DNA of 64,000 nucleotides from Xestospongia bergquistia. Taxonomy: Eukaryota; Porifera; Demospongiae; Haplosclerida; Petrosiidae. Position numbers and translations under genes: made by a program. The DNA lies in the NCBI GenBank assembly GCA_963965975.1, contig OZ014419.1, positions 558,001 to 622,000 on the forward strand, in the 5' to 3' direction. The notes beneath the pieces are model-generated. The model made no database searches. It was given only the letters and a program-made list of their open reading frames with translations, and was not told the origin of the DNA. Positions within the stretch are counted from its first letter, which is position 1. Each line of letters opens with the position of its first letter. Of this stretch, positions 43,714-55,059 are shown piece by piece.

Positions 43714-44182
43714 AACTTCATTATTTGTCCATCCAAAACTTGATATAAGACCCTCTACTCCAACACTATCCTGATCTGCTATGAGCATCCTAGCAAACAA
43801 GGCTTGTAACTGGACAGGAATGGCCCGTATCTAAACAAAGAACAATTTAATTCGAAAAAATACTTCAACATACCATTCCAGAGTCATTTTGTAGTCCTAA
43901 TTCTACCTCACTTAGTGCAAATAAAGCCTCTATTAATGAAATGTCCTAAATAAAAACATGGAACAACTTGTTAATACCTCTTAACTCAGGAGTGTAGTGC
44001 AATGTCTGTAATAAAGCATTCATATAGCAGGTTGCTCCTAAATTACTCAGTCCACAGAGCCTAGTACCACTCCTGGGAGGAGTGGGACGTGGAATACCAA
44101 ATCCTGAGTTGCCAGCTTGTTGCTGGACATCATATGGAGCCACTTCTTCATCAAATAAGCCTGCTAACATTCCCCCATCCAT
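36476..44182 (-). CDS. USP40: Ubiquitin carboxyl-terminal hydrolase 40 (USP40)
   Basis: I trace 36 exons closing in frame (1346 aa; human about 1240). The first are 44182-43978, 43929-43874, 43830-43717, 43636-43511, 43462-43277, 43228-43142, 43058-42867, and the last are 38599-38471, 37293-37193, 36626-36476. The USP catalytic domain has the Cys box GLSNLGATCYMNALLQTLHY (Cys about residue 52), the SFGWTNNE and QQHDVQELNRILFDAIESSL stretch, zinc-type Cys pairs (CQQC, CERC) and the His box GSTHSGHYIAYIRD (His about 305). Downstream are USP40 landmarks: WNKRFKQSYGP, FQGKQSAYMLFYRL, YYTFANGAL, RRKTIGDLRIAIL, EEWHLRKANWC, DIEINKDSTIQDLK, the KFESFQWIRI and MLRDGDIVGVK tail. The order matches vertebrate USP40. 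It deubiquitinates substrates through a Cys-His-based active site. The penultimate intron donor is ambiguous (GC, or GT after a (GA)n-coded Arg-Glu repeat). Confidence 0.93.
37134..37190 (+). repeat. (TC)n microsatellite at the USP40 penultimate exon/intron border
   Basis: CT repeat of about 56 bp. On the minus strand it reads (GA)n directly after the putative GC donor of USP40. If read as exon it would encode an Arg-Glu dipeptide repeat. Confidence 0.9.
40043..40139 (+). repeat. (GACA/GAGACA)n microsatellite in a USP40 intron
   Basis: About 97 bp of GACAGACAGAGACAGAG-type repeats lie between USP40 exons (acceptor side 39953, donor side 40145). Confidence 0.85.
43669..43710 (+). repeat. (AG)n microsatellite in a USP40 intron
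   Basis: About 20 AG repeats lie in the 80-bp intron between the third and fourth exons of USP40; they read (TC)n in the sense of the gene. Confidence 0.9.
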
Positions 44183-44648
44183 ACAACCTAAACTAGGCCT
44201 ATTCAGCAACCACCATGTAACCACACCTCTAGGTGTGGTTACAAATTTGAGGTGGAGTTAATTTCAATGGCAGCTGGGAGTCCCCTGTTGCCAAACACCT
44301 GCTAATCTCCTACACACGAAAGGACTTTCCCTGAACATTCACAATGTCTTAATACTATAGCCTATAGTAAAAAAGCCCCGACCATATAAACAGAGTATTA
44401 AGAGTATACTAGCAAAAATAGCTTCTTTTCGAGGTGTAAATGTTGAAGTCATGATTAATAGCCTCATAAGGAAGATCTATGATAGAACTAGGGAGTTCCT
44501 GTCCTGTTAGAATACTAGTTTGACCAAAAAGCCTTATTTCAGCTCTCTGACGAGTTAATAACGTGGAGAGTAAGTGCGTCTTCACCTTGTCCGTTTACAA
44601 TTACAAGTTTACAATTGATTCCCTTTAATATAGACGATTCATTGAGAA
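44183..44648. promoter_or_regulatory. Divergent gap between USP40 and the ankyrin-pseudokinase gene
   Basis: 466 bp between opposing starts. The USP40 frame stays open upstream to an ATG at 44224, but the conserved N-terminus begins at 44182 or 44170. No other gene is visible. Promoter function is inferred. Confidence 0.35.
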
Positions 44649-47600
44649 ATGACACTTCAAGCTGGATACGAACCTCTACTCGAGGCTATTAGCGACGGTG
44701 ATCTACGTTCTTTAGATCGCCTACTAAACACTAACCGTTACTCTGTCAATGCAGAGATTGGCTATAACTCAGAAGACAATAAACCTTATATTATAACTCC
44801 CCTGTATTGGGCTGTCAAGGTAGGCCAGAGAGAGGTCTGCCGATTTCTCCTGCAAAGGGGTGCTGACCCTTATCGCCACATGGTATACGAATACTATCCA
44901 TTACACGAAGCATGTAATCGAGGGGATGAAGGGATTGTTCAGGAGTTTATTTCGGCTCACTGTAATTTGGAACATCCCAATTGTGATGGTGATACTCCTC
45001 TCCACATAGCATCAATGAGAGGACATCTCGAATGCATTCGTTTGTTATTAAATGCTGGTGTGGATCGAACTAAACAAAATGTTAAAGGACAAACTCCATT
45101 ACAAGCAGCTCAATATACGAACCAGACAGACTTATACAAACTGTTTCAAGTATTTGAGAGAGGTAAGTTAAAAGTACACATATGCACAAGTACACATGTA
45201 TCACTTTGCATAATATTATTATTATTCGGAGTCGTCTTAATAGCGTACTTGTGGTATATTTTGTGGGAACATAGTGTCCTTGTACTGGTTGGAACCAAAG
45301 CATTTCTTTGGAAAAATAGCAAAGTAAACTCAGACATCTATTTCTTCCAAACTGGTTCAGTTTGGATAATACCGTCAACCAATAAGGTCTAGAATTCCAA
45401 AGAGGCATCACATATCATTCTATATTTTATTGATAGTCTTCCTCCCATTTTGGGAAAATTTGCTGCCTCTGCTTCTATGAATAGGTAATTAATTTATTAA
45501 GATTATAATTAGCCTTAGACAGGGAAGGGTTAACTTATCCATACAGCATTAGCCTTTAGTAATGGCCACGAGAGAAGGGGAGAACCCCCTGTTAAATTTA
45601 CGTCCGTGATGATAAACCTAGTGTGACCTTTGGATCAAGTTCCTTTTTTATTATTTCTATCTACTGAATTCTGGAGACAGAAATCTCTAACACTCTGACA
45701 GTCTTCCTTTTTCTCGAGGAAACAGACTATCAGTTAGTGTTGAGATTAAGAGAACAACTGTCCCTACTCTCAAGAGATAAGTGGAAGTCTGTAAAATCAC
45801 AAAAGAGCACATGACTGGTCACTTTCAGTTTGTACTATGAAGCCTTTACTACTACTACTACTCACTCCCCAATGAACCCGAGGACAGCCCGATAGTGTTA
45901 ACAAGAACCCACTAAGACCTCAATACACTACACACTCAAAGAAACTACTTTCAATATGTTGTGGCATGGTGATGTTGCAGGTGTCCATTATGAAAATTGA
46001 ATTTATGATGATCTGCCACAACTAATGGCTTTCCTCCTTTTCTTAAATTTATTATGGAATACCAGTATTTGTTAGGATTGGTTTCCTTCTTTTCTGGTAG
46101 TTTGAAAAGATACATGATCTTTTTTATAACACTAGGTATGCTTTTGGTTATTATCTTGATCAAATATATCATGTTTATAACAGATTATTTGTTATATAAC
46201 TTATTTTTATAGACCTGTATATTATTTTACTTGTATCCGGTTGGGTCTTTACCTAACCAGTTAGATTGCACTATGCCTTATACACTAAGCAGGAGATTAG
46301 TACATTCCATGTAATATAACAATTTGCTATATAACGTAAGGGAAATATCCCTCTTCAACTGGCCACTCTCTGACCCTATCTAATTGCAACTTTTTAATGG
46401 GTACTCCTGCCCACTGCATTCATATGGCTTTCTTTTGTGTTGTTCGCAATCTTATCTTGCCTATATCTCCAGGACCACTCCATTATATCTATATAATAAT
46501 CCCCTTAGTTACAAATCTCTTTTTTAAGAGAACAAAGCATCTGTTAATAATTGTGTTTTTATATAACCACTATTTACAATACAAACCCATCCTAGCCTCC
46601 AACAAAGATAGCATGGGAATGCACCTGATAGCATGTGTCTTTTCATGTGTTGAGGGTGCCATTCCTCCCCTTTTAATTTGATTGACTCAAGCAGAGCCCA
46701 AAGAAATGTCTGGTACCCTCACTCAAAGTAAACTACCTTGTGTACAACTATACTACTACCTACCACAAGTATAAAGAGTCAACTATTGTTACAATATATA
46801 ATAAAATCAAACATGATTTAAAGTTCCTACAATTTAGAAAGGAAGCAAGAGTAAATGACTCCTTGACTGTTCCAAGTTTCAAAGGAAATTGATATGCACT
46901 TGGCATTGTGTCTGAATAGGAGTTATGCAGGAAATGATATAACACTTTTTGTAGGAAAGCTACATCTTGAAATATTCTTGTACAACATTTTGTACACTCC
47001 AATAAACACACGTCAACTTAGAGTAATAGCTCTGTTGATAGCATTACAAAATGAAAGTTGCTATAACAACATCAAAAGTATAAATTTATACAAGTCACTT
47101 AGCTATCATGTAATTAAATTGACTATACATTTAATTAGACACAAACAGACAGTTTCCCTCACCTGATTTCTTGGTGAGATGAAATTAAGTCTCCTTGCAT
47201 GAGTACATCTGTTACCTTTACCAGTAATCTAATTTAATTATCTTGTAATGTTGTGATTTAATATTTGGACAGTTACTGTCTTGCTGTTGTGTAGAACGTA
47301 CCCTAGTGTCATATTATGAGCAATGAATGTTCTATTTTATTGATTATCATAATAATAAATATAATTTATCAAATTCCTACTACGGTAGTTGTCAATGTGA
47401 CAACCATATTTACAACAAGTACAACTGTTACAACTGCTAAACTAGTAAACAAAACTTTGCCTATTGTTATATTAGGCAATTAATTTGCTGTACACTTGTT
47501 TGAACAAGCCACAAATAAAGTTAAGCATGTTAAAGTATCCATGAACTGTAGTAAGCCTATATTATTATTTGTAGTCCTATTAGATTGGTCTACTAACTAA

Positions 47601-50420
47601 TATAACAGAAGATTCAGTTTCCAACTATCATTGCAATATATACAGTAGGTATATACTGATAAACAATGTTGTAAACTCTTACAAAATATTGAAAGTACAT
47701 TTTCTCTGGTTACTGAACACACAATAGTATGATTGTGTATTGTGCCTTGCTCTAAGAAATCAATCAATGTTTGTGTGTGTAAACTTAGCCATGAGATTGG
47801 ACTTACCCTCTTTGTTCAACAGCCCCTCTCACTATTGCTAATGTTGTGTTTTGTATGTGTTGTTGTTTAATCTTTGTATTTTTGTATACAATACTGTACC
47901 TGTTTATATTAACAATCAATTGATGTGTCGTTTTAACATGTCATTTCACATTATACTGGTAACTAATACAGTTTAAATTACAGTTAATCGCATACTTGAA
48001 CATCACACATCACCCTACTACTTAACTTTTTGATGGTTTGATCATATTTTAACAATTCTCCTTGTATTTTTCTTTCTCCAGAACATAGTCCCATTCGGTG
48101 GCAATTACAAAATAAATCCTCTCTCTCAAGTGTTTCAAGGCACCGCCCACTGTCAGGAGGAGACTATCGTCGCAACTCTTTAACATCTACTGGAGCATAT
48201 TCCAGGCAGTCTTCTCAATTATTACATAATTATTCTGGTTACACTAATGGAACTAAAGATGATACGGTAATTTGTAAAAGTGCATCTCGTCCTCGCAGAT
48301 CTGATGTTATGAGGACTTGTAGTTTTTCCGGTACAGACAGTCGATACCAATATTCTACATTGCAAGATAGACCACGCCCACAGTACAAATCATCATTACT
48401 ACAACAACACATGGTTCGTCCATCTCTAGTCAATATGTCACATGACTCACAAATCATATTGCCAACTCAGCCTCTAATCTCTGATCCACGAAGATCACAA
48501 ACATATCACGATTTTAGCAATGTTTTGCCTCAAGCTGAAATTACTCTGGACTTGACAGCTAGTGATGAGGTTGAAGTTGACAAAGGAACTTCGCAACCTG
48601 GATTGGGGCCAAAGTTAAGAGTGTCTCACATCATACAATGTCTGAATCAATCAATATCAAGTGGTCAAGACCCTCTAGACTCCACCCATTCTCGTCTTTT
48701 GTTCTCTCTGCATAGTGAACTCAAGTTTAGCAATACAGAATATAATACTCTTCAACAACTGACAGGTGATTTTTGTGCCAGCATTGATCAACGTCAAAAC
48801 ATGCCACAGTCAAATATCAAAGAAGCTCGAGAGATGGAGCTAGTCTGGGGTTGTGACTATGAAATGGTCAACTGCCAACCTATTCATGTCTTACAGGGTA
48901 CACCTACAGCCAATTATGCTCAGCTGCTGTTCAGAACAAGATTGCTGCCTCCACAGTCATGCTATCAAGAAAAGGAAAATGCTTTATTAAAGGTGATTAG
49001 GTGTAAAATGTATTAAGGGTCATGTTAGGATGGAAGATTCCATAAGTGGTATCTGATCTCAGACAGTTGAATTATTGTGTTGACATAACTTATAAGTTTA
49101 TATACTACATATATAGACACATTTAGTCAACTAACTTGTGTATGTATACACTTAAGTTACTATTTGAACTGAAGCTAGGGTGTCTCCCTTATTACCTTAT
49201 TTGGTCTTGATTCTACTCGACTTCCTGTGTCTACTACAAACACTACATAACATCATGTATGCATGTTTTAAAGGTTGTCATAGTAACAGCTACTCATTAA
49301 TTTAGTTATCTTCTCACACCTCTCTTCTTTTTATCTCTCTCTCTCTCTCTCTCTGTTAATATTACAGGTTATTATCAATATCAGTGATCTTAGAGAGAAA
49401 GATGATACTCTCACTTACCATTCTGATTACTGTAGCAACATATCCCAAGAATGTCAAATATTATCTTGTCTTCCACCTCATCCTCATATTATCACAGTTT
49501 TACATCATTGTTCAGCTCATTCAGGACCATTTGAGAGATTCTTACACCTATTCTCTCAAGATGACATATCATTAAAAATGTCTTCACGAGTTTCTTTACT
49601 GTTTCTTAAAGACAGTCATTCTGACACTTTAGAAAAGTACCTGTCAACAAAAAAACAAATCCAAGCTTTGCCCCCCTATGGAATTGATGAGAAAATGGCT
49701 CTTGCCATCTTATCACAACTTCTATTAGCTCTGTCTCATTTGGATCAGTATGGTATAATAATAGGCTATTTAACAACAGCCGATATACTAGTTGATACTC
49801 ATCAACATTTGTATCTTTTTGGATTTAGTCATGCTTTTGATATATACAACAAAGAACCCTCTGATGTCAGAAATTATTTGCATGGAATTAATCCTAAAAC
49901 ATCACTTTCATTTTCACCAGAACTGGCATATTTACGAGATTGTTCATCTACTGTGATTGCAGATACACCACCTCTCAGACAATATCTAAGAAAGTCAAAT
50001 GCCTTCACAGCTGCCAGACTTTTTTTAGAAGTATTTGCCGAAGAATCTCTCATTCTTGAGTCTACTGACAAGTTTCCAGAATTGAATTGTTTCTCATCAA
50101 ACTTGAAACTCTTGATAAAGAAACTGGTTTCTTTTACTCACCATCCAGAAAACAGGCCTACAGCAATGCAGGCTGCTATAGCTTCTCTGATCCTGCTTTA
50201 TGGTCCTTCAGAAGAAAACTGTAGAACTTTAAACGATTGCCAACAATGGCTACTCACAGAATCATGTCATTTCTTTCTTCAACCCTCATTAAAAGGTTAT
50301 CCAGTATTTTATGGCAAAGACATCCATACAAAACTCAAGTTTACATATCTGACTGTTGTTAATCCAGAATTAGTTTGGACCGTTTCTCAGTTTGTCTATG
50401 ATCGCAAAACCAACAGTTAG
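44649..50420 (+). CDS. Ankyrin-repeat protein fused to a PINK1-like pseudokinase
   Basis: Three exons close in frame: 44649-45162, 48082-48992, 49368-50420 (825 aa). Residues 1-170 hold about five ankyrin repeats (ITPLYWAVKVGQREVCRFLL, DGDTPLHIASMRGHLECIRL, GQTPLQAAQ). Residues 171-350 are Ser/Arg-rich and probably disordered. Residues about 385-790 follow the kinase order of PINK1: ENALLKVIINIS (beta-3 Lys kept), PPHPHIITVLHHC, DTLEKYLS, ILSQLLLALSHLDQYGI, the catalytic-loop equivalent GYLTTADILV, the DFG equivalent FGFS, SFSPEL in the APE position, an alpha-F-like NAFTAARLFLEVF, ENRPTA and a C-terminal helical tail. The HRD Asp, catalytic-loop Asn and DFG Asp are all lost, so phosphotransfer is not expected. 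No mitochondrial targeting signal is seen. The 2.9-kb first intron is long for this locus, so two separate genes remain possible. Confidence 0.7.
45163..48081 (+). other. Long intron of the ankyrin-pseudokinase gene, no nested gene seen
   Basis: 2.9 kb, AT-rich, with no family-like ORF on either strand and no recognisable mobile element. Reading through the donor extends the ankyrin ORF by about 75 residues to a stop at 45390-45392 and adds a hydrophobic helix (LCIILLLFGVVLIAYLWYIL). Confidence 0.5.
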
Positions 50421-50926
50421 CCGTCAGCAGCAGCAGCTGCTCCTTTTTTTACCGTGGCATCTCCTTTACTCTTTCTGACTGGATGATGACTGTTGCTGTC
50501 ATTGGTACTGCACACGTCAGCTTATAAGATGTCATTGTTCCTTGTACTGTTGTCCTACATAATATGATGTTGTAAGTATCTCTTTGTTCGATCACTTTTT
50601 TTTTAATTAAAAATAAATTTATTTGATATAAATATATCAGTTTTCTTTAAATAATATTATATTGTTTTTTCGGTCTTTTGTATTCTTGTGTTGTTTTTGG
50701 TAGTGTTATTTTTTTCTCTATAAACAATACAAGTGGTCTCTGATTACCACTATAACATTTAACATTTTTTTATTAATTACTTGGTGTGTGGAGATTGTTA
50801 AGGTTTAGCCAAATCACCATTATTAATTTTTTGAATATTATTATTAAAAATAAATTCAGCTACAATAGGAGGAGAAACAATACTAGCTTGTCATTTTCTG
50901 CATACTTTAGTAGCAATAACATATAT
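50421..50926. other. Convergent intergenic region, no gene seen
   Basis: AT-rich 506 bp between the stop of the pseudokinase gene (+) and the stop of carboxypeptidase copy A (-). It contains poly-T stretches and likely both 3' UTRs. Confidence 0.45.
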
Positions 50927-52903
50927 TTACATATCAACAAAGTTTTTGATCATAGCCAGAGCTACCTCAGGTTGATCAAATGGTATCATGTGACCAGCAT
51001 TTCTTATCACCACCTTTAATATAACACATTAGAGTTAGTCATTTTTTTCTCTTAATACCTGTTGAAATTTATCCACTTGTCTGACATATCCAACAGGAAT
51101 AGAATTAATTTTCCAAACTGTTTTTTCAGCCTTCAAATAGTCATCTTGTCCAGACCATTTCAATTGTCTCATAAAGTTCTCCGTCAAAGGAGCCCCAACA
51201 ATAATATCCAACTGTCCGTTGTAGAGTAGTATCTAAAGAAGATATAATTATAATTGAAATGATTTACTTTAAAAGAAAAAATTACTTTATAATTTTCCAA
51301 AAGAACTGTAAAATTAATAGCCATACTGTCCATAATGTCCTAAAAAATAGTTTACATTAAAAGTACAAGTTGTCTGTCGACAAAACTTACATTTATCAAT
51401 GCCATCTCTACATCAGTACCATCATCATTAAACTTAATACTACCAACATGAATTGCTTGTCGTGTTTCAGCATTATTAAGAAATCCAGGAAAATAATTAA
51501 ATTCCTTCGGTGCCTTCATGATAATTATTGTTTTAATAATAAACTTGATATGTAGTAACTTACATCATTAATAAGAAAGTTGAAGTAATTCTTTGTACCA
51601 GTAATATTGTAAAAGTAGGTAGGATATTGATAAATATCACCATTTAATAGTATATCAAATATCTACACAAGAAAACTCCTTTATTTTGTACTGATAACAC
51701 GCACTCACATCAAAGGCCTCTTTGAATTGTCTATTTTGGATATATTTGACTGCTAGATCTACTTCTCCATTTATGTAGTTGGCTTCATTTTTATCAGCCA
51801 TTCCAATATTGTAAAGGAGATCACCATATCCAGAGACAATCTAACAACGAGATGGCTTATCATACTATGATCTCTCTCTCTCTCTCTCTCATGAACACAC
51901 TCACATGTTCAGGATCAATGAGAGCATCTCCCAGTGCTAATCCAACCATGTTAATTTTGAGTTGAGCTGTAGGATTACTAATATGTATCTTGTATCCAAT
52001 AGCAGGAATATATTTCCCTGCATAAGACTGAACAGATATATATATATATATATATTATAAAATTTATCTCTTAGTACTTACCTCTCCTGTAACATAGAAA
52101 GGACTCTTCTGATATTCAGTGAATACAGTAAAAAACTGAATTAAGACACTAAAAATTAGTGTAAATAAAATAGACAAGGATAAATGACATACTTGTACAA
52201 GTTGTCCGCAACTTGGTCTTCATCTATAGACAAGCCTTGTGGCGAGTTTGTAAAGCTAAATCCTGTACCCACTGGGTTATCAATATATAACATATGATAG
52301 TAGCTGTTCCATGTAACATTACGTTCCTTCACTAGAACACAAAATATTTATGTTAAGTTATCAGATAATAACTACCTTGTCCGTTAGCATCAACCATTAG
52401 TGGTCCATTTTCAATAAACAACCCAAATAAAGAGGAACCACCTGGTCCACCTTGTAACCACAGGAGAACTGGAGCATCTATTGAACCTTGCTGTAAGGAA
52501 TGGAGAACATTCAATCAATAATATATGTTACTTACTTGAGCTGGGAAGAACCAGAAAAACATATTACTATCATATTGAGGATCAACAGTAAAATAACCTA
52601 TATTATATAAATGATATATATGTCAGTATATAATAACTTACCAGAATAACTAAGTTTAGTACTAATACCTTTTACTTGACTAAGAGATCTTGCTAATAAT
52701 AAATACAGCAATGATAACATTACAATGGATGCATACAAGATACCTTGATCTATCTGTCCATTTTGAATATATGGTGTCAATATAAGTGGTTGACCAGGAT
52801 CATCATCACCTTGATACTCGAATACTCTAGGTGCTGTGTATTGTAAAGATAAAATAGCTTGTACTAGACAAGTTAGCAAAATCAAGATATGACTACTCCC
52901 CAT
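50927..52903 (-). CDS. Serine carboxypeptidase, CPVL-like, tandem copy A
   Basis: Thirteen exons: 52903-52744, 52692-52642, 52597-52536, 52490-52376, 52331-52193, 52148-52082, 52027-51905, 51840-51709, 51662-51564, 51513-51391, 51339-51286, 51232-51059, 51013-50927 (461 aa; human CPVL 476). A signal peptide (about 1-20) leads to [11 protein letters not shown] and FFWFFPAQ. The oxyanion-region [27 protein letters not shown] and the nucleophile motif GESYAGKY follow, then the Asp region [13 protein letters not shown] and the His region [13 protein letters not shown]. All three catalytic residues (Ser, Asp, His) are present, so an active lysosomal/secretory S10 peptidase is expected. The first intron (51 nt) is open and in frame, and retention would insert a hydrophobic segment. 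Copies B and C follow immediately upstream. Confidence 0.92.
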
Positions 52904-52978
52904 CTTTAAGGTCAAAAACTCATGTGCTCAAAAGGGCGGGGCTCCAAGTAGAAAATTTAATTTTCATAATAAAATATT

Positions 52979-53933
52979 TTACACATTATCAACAAAATTC
53001 TTGATCATAGCCAGAGCTACCTCAGGTTGATCATATGGTAATATGTGACCAGCATTTCTTATCACCACCTTTAATATAACACATTAGAGTTAGTCATTTT
53101 TTTCTCTTAATACCTGTTGAAATTTATCCACTTGTCTGACATATCCAACAGGAATAGAATTAATTTTCCAAACTGTTTTTTCAGCCTTCAAATAGTCATC
53201 TTGTCCAGACCATTTCAATTGTCTCATAAAGTTCTCCGTCAAAGGAGCCCCAACAATAATATCCAACTGTCCATTGTAGAGTAGTATCTAAAGAAGATAT
53301 AATTATAATTGAAATGATTTACTTTAAAAGAAAAAAATTACTTTATAATTTTCCAAAAGAACTGTAAAATTAATAACCATACTGTCCATAATGTCCTAAA
53401 AATAGTTTACATTAAAAGTACAAGTTGTCTGTTGACAAAACTTACATTTATCAATGCCATCTCTACATCAGTACCATCATCATTAAACTTAATACTACCA
53501 ACATGAATTGCTTGTCGTGTTTCGGCATTGTTAAGAAATCCAGGAAAATAATTAAATTCCTTCGGTTCCTTTATGATAATTATTGTTTTAATATCATCTT
53601 AATAAACTTGACATGTAGTAACTTACATCATTAATAAGATAGTTGTAGTAATTCTTTGAACCAGTAATATTGTAAAAGTAGGTAGGATATTGATAACTAC
53701 CACCATTTAATAGTTCATCAAAAAGCTACACAAGAAAACTCCTTTATTTTGTACTGATAGCATGCACTCACATAAAGGGCCTCTTTGAATTGTCTATTTT
53801 GAATATATTTGACTGCTAGATCTGCTTGTATATTAATATAGTTGGCTTCATTTTTGTCAGCCATTCCAATATTGTAAAGGAGATCACCATATCCAGACGC
53901 AAACTAACAACGAGATGGCTTATCATACAATGA

Positions 53934-53975
<42 letters not shown>

Positions 53976-54984
53976 GCACACGCTCACATGTTCAGGATCA
54001 ATGAGAGCATCTCCCAGTGCTAATCCAACCATATTAATTTGGAGTTGAGCTGTAGGATTACTAATATGTATCTTGTATCCAATAGCAGGAATATATTTCC
54101 CTGCATAAGACTGAACAGATTATATATTATAAAATTTATCTCTTAGTACTTACCTCTCCTGTAACATAGAATGGACTCTTCTGATATTCAGTGAATACAG
54201 TAAAAAACTGAATTAAGGCACTAAAAATTAGTGTAAATAAAATAGACAAGGATAAATGACATACTTGTACAAGTTGTCAGCAACTTGGTCTTCATCTATA
54301 GACAAGCCTTGTGATGAGTTTGTAAAGCTAAATCCTGTACCCACTGGGTTATCAATATATAACATATGATAGTAGCTGTTCCATGTAACATTACGTTCCT
54401 TCACTAAAACACAAAATATTTATGTTAAGTTATCAGATAATAACTACCTTGTCCATTAGCATCAACCATTAGTGGTCCATTTTCAATAAACAACCCAAAT
54501 AAAGAGCTAATACCTGGTCCACCTTGTAACCACAGGAGAACTGGAGCATCTATTGAACCTTGCTGTAAGGAATGGAGAACATTCAATCAATAATATATGT
54601 TACTTACTTGAGCTGGGAAGAACCAGAAAAACATATTACTATCATATTGAGGATCAACAGTAAAATAACCTATATTATATAAATGATTGTAATAATATAT
54701 ATATCATTATATAATAACTTACCAGAATAACTAAGTTTAGTACTAATACCTTTTACTTGACTAAGAGATCTTGCTAATAATAAATACAGCAATGATAACA
54801 TTACAATGGATGCATACAAGATACCTAGATCTATCTGTCCATTTTGAATATACGGTGTCAATATAAGTGGTTGACCAGGATCATCATCACCTTGATACTC
54901 GAATACTCTAGGTGCTGTGTATTGTAAAGATAAAATAGCTTGTACTAGACAAGTTAGCAAAATCAAGATATGACTACTCCTCAT
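52979..54984 (-). CDS. Serine carboxypeptidase, CPVL-like, tandem copy B
   Basis: Same thirteen-exon structure as copy A, 76 bp beyond its start codon, and nearly identical in exons and introns. The start [15 protein letters not shown] differs from copy A by one residue. The GGPG loop reads [10 protein letters not shown] instead of [10 protein letters not shown], changing a residue next to the oxyanion hole, which may alter activity. [16 protein letters not shown] and NAGHM-type motifs remain readable. One exon end is changed (KEALY instead of KEAFD) without a frameshift. I found no stop or splice-site loss, so it appears intact. It is a secreted/lysosomal S10 peptidase by family. Confidence 0.88.
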
Positions 54985-55059
54985 CTTTAAGGTCAAAAAC
55001 TCATGTGCTCAAAAGGGCGGGGCTCCAAGCAGAAAATTTAATTTTCATAATAAAATATT

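Noticed and set aside
45082..45411. Minus-strand ORF of 109 residues over the ankyrin exon
   Set aside because: Shadow of the ankyrin coding exon and its intron; no coding character.
45163..48081. Nested gene or transposon in the long intron
   Set aside because: I found no coherent ORF, terminal inverted repeats or reverse-transcriptase motifs. Several short ORFs there have random composition.
52979..54984. Copy B carboxypeptidase as a pseudogene
   Set aside because: Despite substitutions at the GGPG loop and an exon end, all splice sites and the reading frame appear intact.
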